Of a stretch of 64,000 nucleotides of DNA, positions 7,745-19,533 are shown in pieces. The stretch comes from Sphagnum magellanicum (Eukaryota > Streptophyta > Sphagnopsida > Sphagnales > Sphagnaceae). The position numbers were made by a program, and so were the translations under genes. The stretch's first letter is position 1, and every line of letters starts with the position of its first letter. Location of the stretch: contig CM038917.1 in NCBI GenBank assembly GCA_021904315.1, forward strand, positions 6,494,041-6,558,040, written 5' to 3'. The notes beneath the pieces were generated by a model. It was not told where the DNA came from. It searched no databases and saw nothing but the letters and a program-made list of their open reading frames with translations.

Positions 7745-10380
7745 TAGATGTCAAAATCTCTTTATCTCAATAATCGATGCACATTCCAAGTTAGCCGTGG
7801 TGATGAAGGGTGCATCTTGAAGGGGTGGAAGTCGATAAATAATTACACCTACCATTACCACCTGGCTTAAGATGGAAGATGCTTGCATCTTTTGTAATTT
7901 AATTGAGATTCTTTTACTGAAAAAAATAACTAAGACAAAAAGAGGAGGGCCTTCTTGCCCTTTGAAGTTCCACATGGCATTGGCACAATCATGTAAGAAC
8001 ACATCATCTTGTTTATCTAAACATCCAAACACCTCAATTGTTAAAGGGAAGAAATGATCAGTGGGATGTTGGTCACAATAGTTCTTTTCTTTGGCTTGAA
8101 TTGCTTCAGAGGCAACAAATCATCGGGTAGCCTAGGATTAATGAAGTAAATATGTTTGTGTTGGATCAACAATGACAACATCAACTAGGGTGTGAATTCC
8201 ATCTTTGGTGAACACAATGTCAACTCTTCGACAAGAGGAATGGAACATGGTTGAAAGAAGCGCATGTAGTTGTTTCTCATACACATGGAAGCTGGCATCT
8301 CATGTAATAGCAACAAAAATGTTATGAACTACATCATGGGTGTTGTGCTCTCATTGCCATGAGAGCAACATAAAAGGTGGACATTTGTAGCATTGATGGG
8401 ATGTGTGCACATGCATCCAAAGATACCTGTAATTGAAAAATGTGGTAATCCAAATCGCCTTCAGAGTGTTGTGGAGAAGGATGAGGAAAATAATTGAAAG
8501 GTGGGAAGGATGGTCGAGCTGTAAACCAAGTGCTCACCCTGAGGCCAAACCATGATAAAATTCAAGCACGATGGGTCTTAAATATCCTGTCGAAAAGCAT
8601 GCTCGAAAGGGTACGATGGTGCAAATGTTTTGAGATGGAATCTTGAAATTGAACCATTTGTTACCCGATGAGTTATTCAAAGGGAGGAAAACACGCACGT
8701 GCTAGGGGTGGTAGAAGATTGCAAGCCATCTTGAAGTGTTGTTGGAAAGGGAAGGTGTTGTTATTGATTCATGTTAAGGCTTAAAAAAGGAAGGGATGTT
8801 GATCGACCATAAACCTAGCAGCTATGATAGAAGTTACAAAGGCCCAACTCCTTAAATAGGTTGTTGGAGCGATGGTGGTTATCAATATGAAGCCAATGCC
8901 ACCAAAAGTTATTAGGGGAGAAGCTTGTTTATGGGTTAAAGGTCCTTATTGGTTATCAAAGGATCTTGGACTTAAAAGGCACCCAAACACTTAAAGGAGG
9001 GAGGAATCAAATGAAACAAAGGACTTTATGAAGGTGGAAAATGGAGGTGTGCATCGTAATAGATACAATGGCCATTGCACGAAGCAATGAGTTAGAAAAT
9101 TCCAAAAGCTACCTAAACATCACCCATTCTAAAGAGAAGACCAACATGTCGAACATCCTCCAATAAAACATCTTTAATGAAAGATGATGTGAAGGATGAA
9201 GTACCCAATGGAACCCCCAAGACTTTATTCCTTTTAATTGAGTGTTAAACATGGATGGGGTGTCAAAGTTAAGCAGTAGACCAAAGGGGGACCATGTTAC
9301 ACATTTCTGAGGTTGGATAAAAATATTTATCTTACGAAGTTTAATTTGAAAATGCTCATATGCAAATGATACAATTAAAGGGGGGCCTATGATGTTAGTG
9401 TCATCTACAATAGATGGAAATAAAAAAGCTCGAGGAAATGGAAAATTGTAAAACATATAACTCTAAAATGAATTAAAGAAAATAGTACCTTCCTAAGGGA
9501 TCACATCAACAAGTTCCCATGGTAGATGGGATGACCATGACCTCAATTTCACGATTATGACGACTATAAAATATGGGAGACTCAAATGAATAAAATGAAC
9601 CAACAAAAAGGATGAATTGTATGATGTCCCCACCTATTACACGAAGTTTTTGAAATATGACTCCTTTTAACACTGAATTGAAGGCATTCGTCATGTCGAA
9701 CTGAAAGACCACCCAGTTAGGGTGAAGTTTCAAAGTGCACCTAATACCATGGATTATAGCTTCACATCTACCTTTGGTTGCAACTCCAAATTGGTGCGAG
9801 GAAAAATGTGTTACAAAGGCATCACGAAATTAAAAGCATAAAGTGCGGCTTGTGAGTTAATATAATGTTTCCTCCACAGTAATGGGACGAACTTCACTTA
9901 AGGGCTTGGTCATGGCGAAAAGGTAAACCACTCCAAGGATATGTGCAATTCGACATGGGATGTGACCTTGTGCGATATGAAAACAAAGTTGAAACAATTG
10001 TGGGAATGCATTCACAAAATCTTCTAGGTGAAAATAATCTGGAAGGTGTTCAAAAACCATCCGAAAAGGGCCACTTGCAAATAAATGTGGGATGTGTTAG
10101 AATGCCAACTTGAAAAGGTCAGATGAAAATTCGAGGTCCTGGTTTAGTTTGTAATTTTTTAGGAAAAGTGGGAGGAAGCCATCTAATTGAGGATGTAAAG
10201 CAGAAAGAGCTAAAGTGGTGTCAGAAGATGTGGGTGTAGAAAATAATGGTGCAAGAGCACAAGTTGTTTGAAAATATTCCCCTACACGTCCAAAGACTAA
10301 ACTATGGAGAAGGTGTTTATGAATTGGAGGATCATGTTGGGGAAAAAACATTAAATTCATACTTGTTGTTAAAGCTTGGG
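7745..10380 (-). mobile_element. decayed LINE-like (non-LTR) reverse transcriptase
   Basis: Read on the minus strand, fragments follow protein order from high to low coordinates. An N-terminal part is at about 10360-10097. A stretch with the sense MTKPLSEVRPITVEETLYRL runs about 10060-9830. The RT core VVFQFDMTNAFNSV lies near 9710-9660. Then come the FPSIVDDTNIIGPP region (9420-9360, where the RT catalytic motif normally has two aspartates) with PQKCVTWSP (about 9325), and a C-terminal piece with FLHDCANAMWNF and KMQASSIL (8032-7751). From memory this matches a group of non-LTR-type RT proteins common in non-seed plants and gymnosperms; no endonuclease or RNase H domain was recognised. Many stops and frame changes show it is long dead. 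Assignment to a LINE clade is uncertain. Confidence 0.7.
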
Positions 10381-10741
10381 TCCGTAAAAAGAATTATTCA
10401 TGTAGGTTTTTCTCTTTCTAATGACAATGAACTAAACATTGGGCCTCACATTGATCAAAGGACATAAATTTATTTTTTCTCTATAAATTAAAAAATAATA
10501 ACTTTAAAGCCTAATGCAATGTATGTATATATCCAAGGTGGAACGCCCACCTCATTATGACATCTCATGATGTGAATAAAATAGAAGCTCATCCTAATAG
10601 AGACATCATTTATGTATGATAAAAGAAAGGCCTACCTAGGTAAAGTATGTTGATTTTTGTTTTCAACCCTTGCTTGTTAATCATGTCATCCCATAGTTTG
10701 TTATATGCATTTGTAAATGCCCACCCAAAACTAGTGATAAC
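10381..10741. other. spacer between LINE remnant and hAT element
   Basis: AT-rich, no gene seen. It ends with the left target-site duplication of the hAT element (10734-10741). Confidence 0.5.
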
Positions 10742-11560
10742 CAGTGTTGGGTGGTTTTCATTTTTTTGTGAAAACTAATTAATTTCAATTCTTACATCAT
10801 CTTATGAAAACCTAATTAGTTTATATATATATTGGTTGGTGAAAACCAACCAAGGTATCAAAAAATTTAATTTTTCCAAATTTATTCAGTTCTCAGATAA
10901 GGTGGTTTTAGCATATACGATAATAGTCAGTTTTCAAATCCGACTTTTCACAACCTATTTATTACATTTTTCACAAATTAATATTTAATTTAATAATTAA
11001 TTAAGTAGATAATAATTTACTTTTTTTATTTAAAAAGATTCGCTTAAAATTTTATTAAAACTAGGTGAAAACTTGGGGAAATTTTTTATTTTTAATTTAC
11101 AATTCCATAATTTCATCCCTTTCAAAAGCTCCTTTAAACATTTTTAATAGGGACTTTTTTAAATTAACATCATTTTCAATAAAATCTACTAAACTAAAAG
11201 GGGATTACAACCTATCCTAAGATCATTATGCCATTTTTGTTGACAAAGATCAATTTGTTGAATTTTTTTAATTATAAACAACATATCTAAATACTAATAA
11301 AGATTTTAGTTGAGGAAAAAACTTATTCTATTTCAATTTGGGATCCAATTATCCTTAAAAGATTTGTTTCACACATAAACCAATTGTAGGAAACATGTTT
11401 TTTTTTTTTTCAAACACTATAGTGGACCCTTGATGTCTTTAACATCCATTGATAATGCCTGAAAATCAGAAGTTTTTTGGTGATCAATTCCATTGTTGGC
11501 TCATTTGTGCTGGCTATCATCTCAAAAATATCCAAATTAGTGTCCTTTTCAACCTTTTAA

Positions 11561-13290
11561 TCAACAACACCCCTTATCAAGTTTAACCAAAGGATGTAAA
11601 TGATAATAACATTTTAAAAACATAGGAAACAAAGATTTTGTATCATATTTTTCAACAATTGCCTTCCCTTGTTCACGACCAATAAGTGAAAACACAATAC
11701 AAAAGGTTTTAAACCTAGGGTCCAACATTAAAGAAAACATATTATGGGCCTTTCTTTCTTCATATTTTTTTAAGAAGGTAATAAAAGAATCCAAAACCTA
11801 AACAACTTCCTTTTTATGTTGGAAGCCAAACATGATAATTCATATACAACATTTGCATTTTTTTCCATTAAATTGTCAAAGGTTGCAGAATCAATTTCAT
11901 CCTGAATTTTATACTCATGGATATGGCAAAGTTTAATGCATCATTAACAACCAATGACCTTTATACTAGTTTAGAATACAAGCAAACACAACACGGCCAA
12001 AAGAATGAACAATAATTTGACATATGTGCCATGTCAATGCATGTGGTACTCTTGCACTCATTTCACAAAATTCTACATGTTGTAATATAATATAATTGTT
12101 TTTTTAATTATAAAGTTTCTTGGAAAAGGATAATTTTACTAGCAAATTTGCAAAAGCAAAAGAAAATGTTAGAATATGCATGGTAGGAATTGAAAAAGAA
12201 TGTAAACACAAAAAAATTCAAAAGAAATAAAAAGTTACCTTGTCTTCACTAAAGTATTCAATTTCCTTGGGGGAAAACCTTAATTAACACATGCCTTCTC
12301 CCATTCTTGTTTACCCTTTCCTAATTTTTTTTGGCCAAGTTATGCACTTCCACAAATCTCCTTGGTTAGCTTTGATTGATGCATATCATAAGCCTTTGCA
12401 AACTTTTTCTTCTATTGTAACATATTAACACGCTTTTAAAAATGCATGACCAAAACAAGTACCCTAAAAACTTCTTCCAAACCCAACACATCACAACTTA
12501 CAACTAATTTTAGGGCTATAGTCATAATGTTTAAATTAGATCCCTCATCCTTGACATAAGCAACAATTTTCCCTTCAATGCATAATCATCAAATAATTCT
12601 ATCAAAATTTTCACCAAGGTCTATCCATTAATATTTGTTGCCTCAAAAAAGCCAAGGGTAATGTGTTTTGGCTACCATTAATTCTTAAAAAATTGATCAC
12701 CAATGCAAATATCATGTGCACCTTTTGACATCCATAAATCAAAGCTTGTAATTGTATATTAACGTTATAGAATGGCATTTTGTTAAAGCTGGTAAAATGT
12801 ACAATTGTTTAGTTTTTCCATCAATCCGAACAATAATTCATGAGAAAATTATTTTTTCGAAGGAAAAATAAATCTTGGACACAAATGCATATTAAATCAT
12901 TTTAACCAAATATTTTCACAAACTATAAAAGAAGATAGTTTTTGACAATTAAAAGGCCCAAATCTTCCAAAAATTACTTTTACTACAAACCATTTTTTTT
13001 GAAAGTTTCCTTTATAGCAAAAATTGGACATGGAATTAAAAGACATATTGGTCTCTTTTTTGAAATTTGTTTTTCATCTTCTCTCAAAGGACTATTCATT
13101 TCTTCTTCAATTATTTTTAAAATATTACAATGATCTGAATTTACATGTTTTCTTAATGCAATTATACCATTAATTGTCTTATATGTGATTAATCTTCTTC
13201 TAGCTTGAATATTTGCATTTAAATTCAAAACTAGACTATTGCAACAAAGAATACAACACATGATTTAAAGAGCTATTAAATCCACTTCTT
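11561..13290 (-). pseudogene. hAT transposase pseudogene (BED finger to C-terminal region)
   Basis: On the minus strand the order is as in intact hAT transposases. A BED-type zinc-finger region lies at about 13261-12983 (CxxC pair, then ALRKHVNSDHCNIL), followed by a linker rich in lysine. Middle segments at about 12800-12480 read KVHMIFALV, FFEATNIN and GKIVAYVKDEGSNLN, the last carrying an Asp-Glu typical of the RNase H-like catalytic core. A C-terminal segment at 11794-11561 reads HNMFSLMLDPRFK and FPMFLKCYYHLHPL. Frameshifts and stops separate these parts, so no functional protein is made. It cannot now mobilise its own element. Confidence 0.82.
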
Positions 13291-13860
13291 TGTTATCATT
13301 AACACAATAAAATGCCCAACACAATGCATTTTTGCTATTTGGTTTTGAAAATAATCTTTGTGCATGTAACTTCGTCAAATTTTCTTTCATTTTCTCTTCA
13401 TTATTTTTTAGATTTTTACTTCCTTATGTTCAAAGACATGTTGTTCTTTAGGTTCTTACAAAGGTTCATCTTCCATCCTTACTTCATTCATGAATATATC
13501 ATCCGTATTTTCATTTTCACATGATTGTTTCATGTGTTAGTTTGAAATTAAAAATTACTACCTTGATGAGTAGTGAAAAAAACTAAACAATTATATGATC
13601 TATCAAAACTAACATTTTCAAGCATTTACAAGATGAAATCTATTTGTTACGTATTTGCAAAATAAAATGATATATATTTTCTAAACATTTACAAAAAATA
13701 TATAATGGAGTTTTGTAATGAAATGTATAATAAAATTAAAATATAGGAAAATGCAAGTAAGGAAAATCTTGCAAAAAAAGGCAACAAATTAAAAAATCAC
13801 TTCAAGGTCTTAATAGTTTGGTGTTCAAAGTTCTAAACTTTGACTTGCACAAGGCAAAAA

Positions 13861-13892
<32 letters not shown>
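13861..13892. repeat. 32-nt poly(G) run
   Basis: An uninterrupted run of 32 G inside the hAT element. Such a run could form G-quadruplexes and is also a classic place for assembly or sequencing error, so its exact length should not be trusted. Confidence 0.85.
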
Positions 13893-13893
<1 letters not shown>

Positions 13894-13954
13894 ATTAAAC
13901 TAACTAGGGAAACAAAAATAGCACTAACAAAAGAATAACAACAATAAAGGTTAG

Positions 13955-14330
13955 GCTAATAGGTACTTGAGATTGTTAGAATAGAACAAACACCGACATG
14001 AGAACACAACAACACTAACATGCAAAAATAACAACAAAACAAGATGAAAATGGCAATAATATTTATGCAAAAAGAACAATAACATGAATGTGGGAAGGGC
14101 AACAACACAACTATGGGAAAAGTAACATCATGAATATGGGAAAAGCATAATGGCCAACATGGGAGGGAAACAACACCAACACAAGCAAGCAATAACACCA
14201 ACGAGGGAAAGTAACAATGCCAATGTGAGAAAAACACAACCAACGGAGAAAAGCAACGCAAAAAAAACAACGTGAAAAAAACAATGCAAGAAAAGGAACC
14301 TTAAAATGGAATATGACTTTGAAAACCAAA
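13955..14330. repeat. degenerate A-rich minisatellite inside hAT
   Basis: Short units mixing AACACCAAC/AACAACA with GGGAAAAG and CATGGGA recur about every 25-30 bp with much variation. The open frames on its minus strand, rich in Cys, Phe and Leu, are composition artefacts. Confidence 0.6.
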
Positions 14331-14530
14331 TGGAGGTTCTTTAAGAAAACATCTTCAGTTCTTCAAAAAACATTTGTAATAAAAGAACTGATTCTCCTAC
14401 TTGGTTTTCACTCTAGGTTTCACATGTAATGGTGTCGACCAGTTTTCATTGTGAGGATTGGGCTAAAAACCGATTGATAATTTGAGAAATGTTCAACACT
14501 AATGATAACTTTTGCTTCATATTTTACAAT

Positions 14531-14642
14531 GGGTAAAACCCATGGGTGGGAAACATTCCAAAAATGTGGAACTAGACCTAGATGTTATCATTTTGTCCTA
14601 AGCCTTTTATTTTGGGAATGCCCCCACCCAAGGGTTTTATCC
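14531..14642. repeat. inverted repeat with 29-bp arms
   Basis: GGGTAAAACCCATGGGTGGG at 14531-14550 and its continuation to 14559 are matched by an inverted copy at 14614-14642 with about three mismatches. The 54-nt middle has no coding content. This could be a small fold-back element. Confidence 0.75.
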
Positions 14643-15640
14643 TACCTAAAATGAAATGCAAGGTTTTATTTAGGTGTTCATTCTTTGGCCACATGACTTT
14701 TAAGTTTTTCCCACTCTATGGAAAAGAAACTCTTGGACAATAAATCCTCTCCTCATTGTGGTTGAACTAAAATAAAAACATCCCATATAAGATGTATGGA
14801 CTAAATTTCACTTTGGGTTTATGTTCAAATTATGTATGATGGGAAAGAAAACCATCTTACATATAGCTTTACATGAGTGTTTTATAGAAGGTTTTCTTTG
14901 AGAATGGTGTATTGAATTACTCTATGATAATCTGTATATGCCACATGAAATTACCAAAGTGATGAGAGGTAGTTGCATGTTGAAATACTTTTGAAGATTT
15001 TTTTAAAGCAATAGCATTCCCAATTAAATTTTATATCACAACACATGCCTTTTCTTTCTTGCAAGAGTTTGACCAACTTTGGCTTTTAAGAGTTCAAGCA
15101 TCATGTCAATGTATACATAATGTTTGAGGTTTATAAGATTTCAAGTGGTAAGGGATGCAATAGAAGGTGTTGGGTTCATGTAAACATTATTTATATTGCT
15201 TTTCCTTTCCATAAGAAGTGGGGCACATATTTTAAACTCCCCATGATTTTTTTTAGAAACTCAATTTTTTGTCAATTGATTGATGCTCATTCCATTTTTT
15301 TGTGGCACAAGACTCTTGCATGTTGTGTTGACTGTTTTGTTCCATTGATGGGTATTTTAGCTTTTAGACAAGCTAGGAATTTTATAGTTTTAAGTAAAGA
15401 CTCCAAAACACAAATATTTCAAATATTTTTTGTTCGTGTTTTATTATTTTTTCAATTTTCTTTATGTGTGTTGCACAATGACATCAATGTTTTTTATATT
15501 TATTTATTTTTCAAAAAACATTATGTAGTTGAAATGGCAATCATCCATGAGACAATTTACAATATTTGATTATTAAAAATGTGAATGTAAAAAAATGAAC
15601 ATCCATCTATATTTTGAATGTTTATTGGAACCATTTTATT
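14643..15640. other. AT-rich spacer, no gene accepted
   Basis: An open frame of 149 codons at 15120-15569 (+) is Phe/Ile/Leu-rich and resembles nothing I know. With this base composition it is probably chance. No other feature seen. Confidence 0.45.
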
Positions 15641-16057
15641 TTTTGGGGGTGAATTTTCACCAAATGGCAGCTTTTTATTCAAAAAAAGCAAAAGATTCAA
15701 AGTGTTCTTATGTTTTAGTTACCAAAACTTGACCCCAAAAAACTTAAAATTATCTAAATCATGAAATTCTATGTTACATTCTAGTAGGTAGCCAAAATTA
15801 TGAAGATGTTTCACATTCTTTATTTGATTTTCTTTATAGCCAAATTTAGATAAATCATCTTATGCATGATTGCACCTTCAACTACATCAAAAATTTCAAA
15901 TCATAAACATTTTTTTGTAACTTAATATAGAATCTAGCAATTTTGTAAAAGCATCAAAAAATTTGATCAAATTTGGATTTATAAAAAATTCAAACAACAT
16001 TCATTTTTCACCATTTTGCAAAAAAAAATCACCATTTGGTGAAAATTCATCCAAAAG
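15641..16057. mobile_element. MITE-like element with terminal inverted repeats
   Basis: GTGAATTTTCACCAAATGG (15650-15668) and its inverted copy ATTTGGTGAAAATTCATCC (16034-16052) sit about 400 bp apart, with weaker matches extending outward. The AT-rich interior has no ORF. Size and structure suit a miniature DNA transposon. The target duplication is unclear. Confidence 0.5.
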
Positions 16058-16589
16058 AAAAGAAATATAAAATGTCATCCATGGGTATGAAAGTTTCAAA
16101 GAATTTGTTAAGTGATTTGGTTACAAATGTTTTGTTGGTTGGATTCCAAACTCAATAACATCTATTTGAAAACTTGTAGTTAGTAGAGGCCTTGTTCACA
16201 TGTTCAAATTGTTTTAATTGAATTATAATTTCAAAAATTTCAACTAAATACATAAAAAAAACAAAACCCAATAATGCCAATCAAGATATTGTTACTCAAG
16301 TACAATATTAATAATTAAGTGGTAATTATGCAATATATACATGTGTCAACTTGATAGAAATTTGTATTAAAACCAACGGCTTTAGTTTTCAAGGAAATAC
16401 ATTGGATATTTCCAAGAAATACCAAAATCTGTAAAAAATAAAAATACATGTAAAATACAATTAAAGTCTAAATATTTGTAAGTCTACATTTTGAAACCCC
16501 ACACACAAAGTCAGATACGTATTTTTTTTCAATACCCAAATTATACATACGAGTAACTTGGACTTGACCGATTCTGTTTTCAGAATCGA
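16058..16589. other. AT-rich spacer upstream of RPS18
   Basis: No gene seen. Base composition shifts from AT-rich to mixed near 16550, where the RPS18 promoter begins. Confidence 0.5.
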
Positions 16590-16832
16590 CATGGGCCAAA
16601 CGACGACTCTCTGTCAATAGAATCGGTCTAGTGTCAATTCTGTCCTGTAATAATGACCTAAATTTGTGCAGAATCTGCACCTTCTGAAGGAGACGGTGAT
16701 TAGGGTTTGGAGCCGCCATCGCCATTCCCTCTTTCGCTTTGTGCAAGCTTTCAGTGCGCTTGCGCAATTCTGTGTCAGCCCGCTCGCCCGCCTGCTCGCT
16801 CGTTTACGGCGCCGGAGAATCATATCGACACA
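16590..16832 (+). promoter_or_regulatory. RPS18 promoter/5' leader: site II element and telobox
   Basis: A site II motif TGGGCC lies at 16592-16597, and a telobox in reverse orientation, TTAGGGTTT (AAACCCTAA on the minus strand), at 16700-16708. This pair is typical of plant ribosomal protein and other proliferation-linked promoters, bound by TCP and telobox-binding factors. No TATA box is seen. A pyrimidine-rich stretch near 16720-16740 could include the transcription start; the exact start is not determined. Confidence 0.7.
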
Positions 16833-18264
<1,432 letters not shown>

Positions 18265-19533
18265 TGGGTGTACTGTTTTTTTGGATGGCAGTTGGAAGTC
18301 ATTGTTCTTGTCTGATATATTAGCTGATTGGACTGTTGGAGGATTATCAGGATTGACATGGTTAATGCTGTTTTTACAACTTAAGAAACCAGGGTTTCAG
18401 ATTTTGACTTCTTGTGCTTGGATTGGATTCATCCTTCTGTAGGCACTGGGTAGCTCTATATTCCTGGTTCTAACTATGAGAATTCTTTGCATGTGTAAGC
18501 TCTCAGAAGCAGAAAGAAAAGATTCTCCTAATTCTTGCTTCCCTCTGTTTGCAGAAAAAGTTCCTACTCCTCTTGACCCTTGTGGCAGATTAGATATCAA
18601 GGTTTTGTGGTGACCATTCTAACCTACTCCATTTCCAGTTTGGTAACAACTGGGTTGTATCATCAACATCAATGGTACAAAGGCAAAACATGAATCATGA
18701 GGAAACACAAAAGTCATTCTGGGCATGTTCAGTTGTTTGTCCCTCAGTGGCAAGTGATCCATAATCTTGAATAGGCAGCTGTTCTTCCACTCGGCAAAAT
18801 TTCAACAGTCTTTCAGCAATTGAGGACTAAGTCATTCATTTTCACTTTGAAACTCATTGCAAAGATACAAGATGGATGGAGGGTAATTAGGATCCAGGGA
18901 TTCTGTTATAAGCAGTGTTACATGGTTCATGTTGTTGGCACTGTTAAGTGGATTCTGTTCTGTTCATTTTTTCCATGACATGAAGCCTTTTTGCCTGCTG
19001 TTTGTAAGTACCCAATATTTGTAATTTGTGCAACCACCAAAAAATATACATACAGGAATGCACTCTCTCCTGCCTCATTCCTAGAGCTTACAAAACTAGC
19101 AAAAGAAACAGTGTGAACCTAACTTGCAAGCACACACTTTGTACTGCATCAAGAAGAAAAGCTTGGAATTGTGAGAAGTTCAGCTAGCCCCTGGAGCTGA
19201 AAACGGCTGGTGGGAGGGAGGTGTACAGGAGGAGCATGAATATCTCTACCTATCTATCTATCTATCTGTAGAGCATTTCACGGTAATCATTTACAATGTG
19301 CAATCAACTGTATGGAATTCTGCACAAAAAAATAAGGAATCAATCCTTGTGGCAAGCAACGAAAGGAATTGCTTCAGGAAATTGTATTTTATGTACAACA
19401 TTTTCAGATTCGTGATTTTGTGTTGTGGGATCGATGATCTTGAGTGGGACCAAGCGGAGCAGCGGATTGAATCCGAGTTTTGGGTACCTTTGCTGGAAAT
19501 TGGAGTTAGGGTTATGCTTTGCTTGCTAGCTAG
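18265..19533. other. RPS18 3' region and convergent spacer
   Basis: It contains the presumed RPS18 3' UTR and, at its far end, that of the convergent aspartic protease gene. The only repeat seen is a TATC tetranucleotide run near 19250-19267. No additional gene recognised. Confidence 0.6.

Larger units (their letters stand above)
10742..14501 (-). mobile_element. hAT DNA transposon, full length, decayed
   Basis: The left end CAGTGTTGGG (10742) and right end CAACACTA (ending 14501; TAGTGTTG when inverted) are hAT-type terminal inverted repeats matching at 7 of 8 bases. They are bounded by the 8-bp sequences GTGATAAC (10734-10741) and ATGATAAC (14502-14509), a target-site duplication with one difference, as expected for hAT. 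Subterminal zones repeat GGTTTTCA/TGAAAACC several times at both ends, the kind of motif hAT transposase binds. The interior encodes a degenerate transposase on the minus strand. The element is about 3.76 kb. Divergence of the target duplication and coding decay show that it is old. Confidence 0.88.

Noticed and set aside
13956-14329. Minus-strand frames rich in Cys, Phe and Leu
   Set aside because: They translate an A-rich degenerate minisatellite inside the hAT element, not a membrane protein.
15120-15569. 149-codon open frame on the plus strand
   Set aside because: Phe/Ile-rich translation from AT-rich DNA with no known motif; one frame of this length is plausible by chance.
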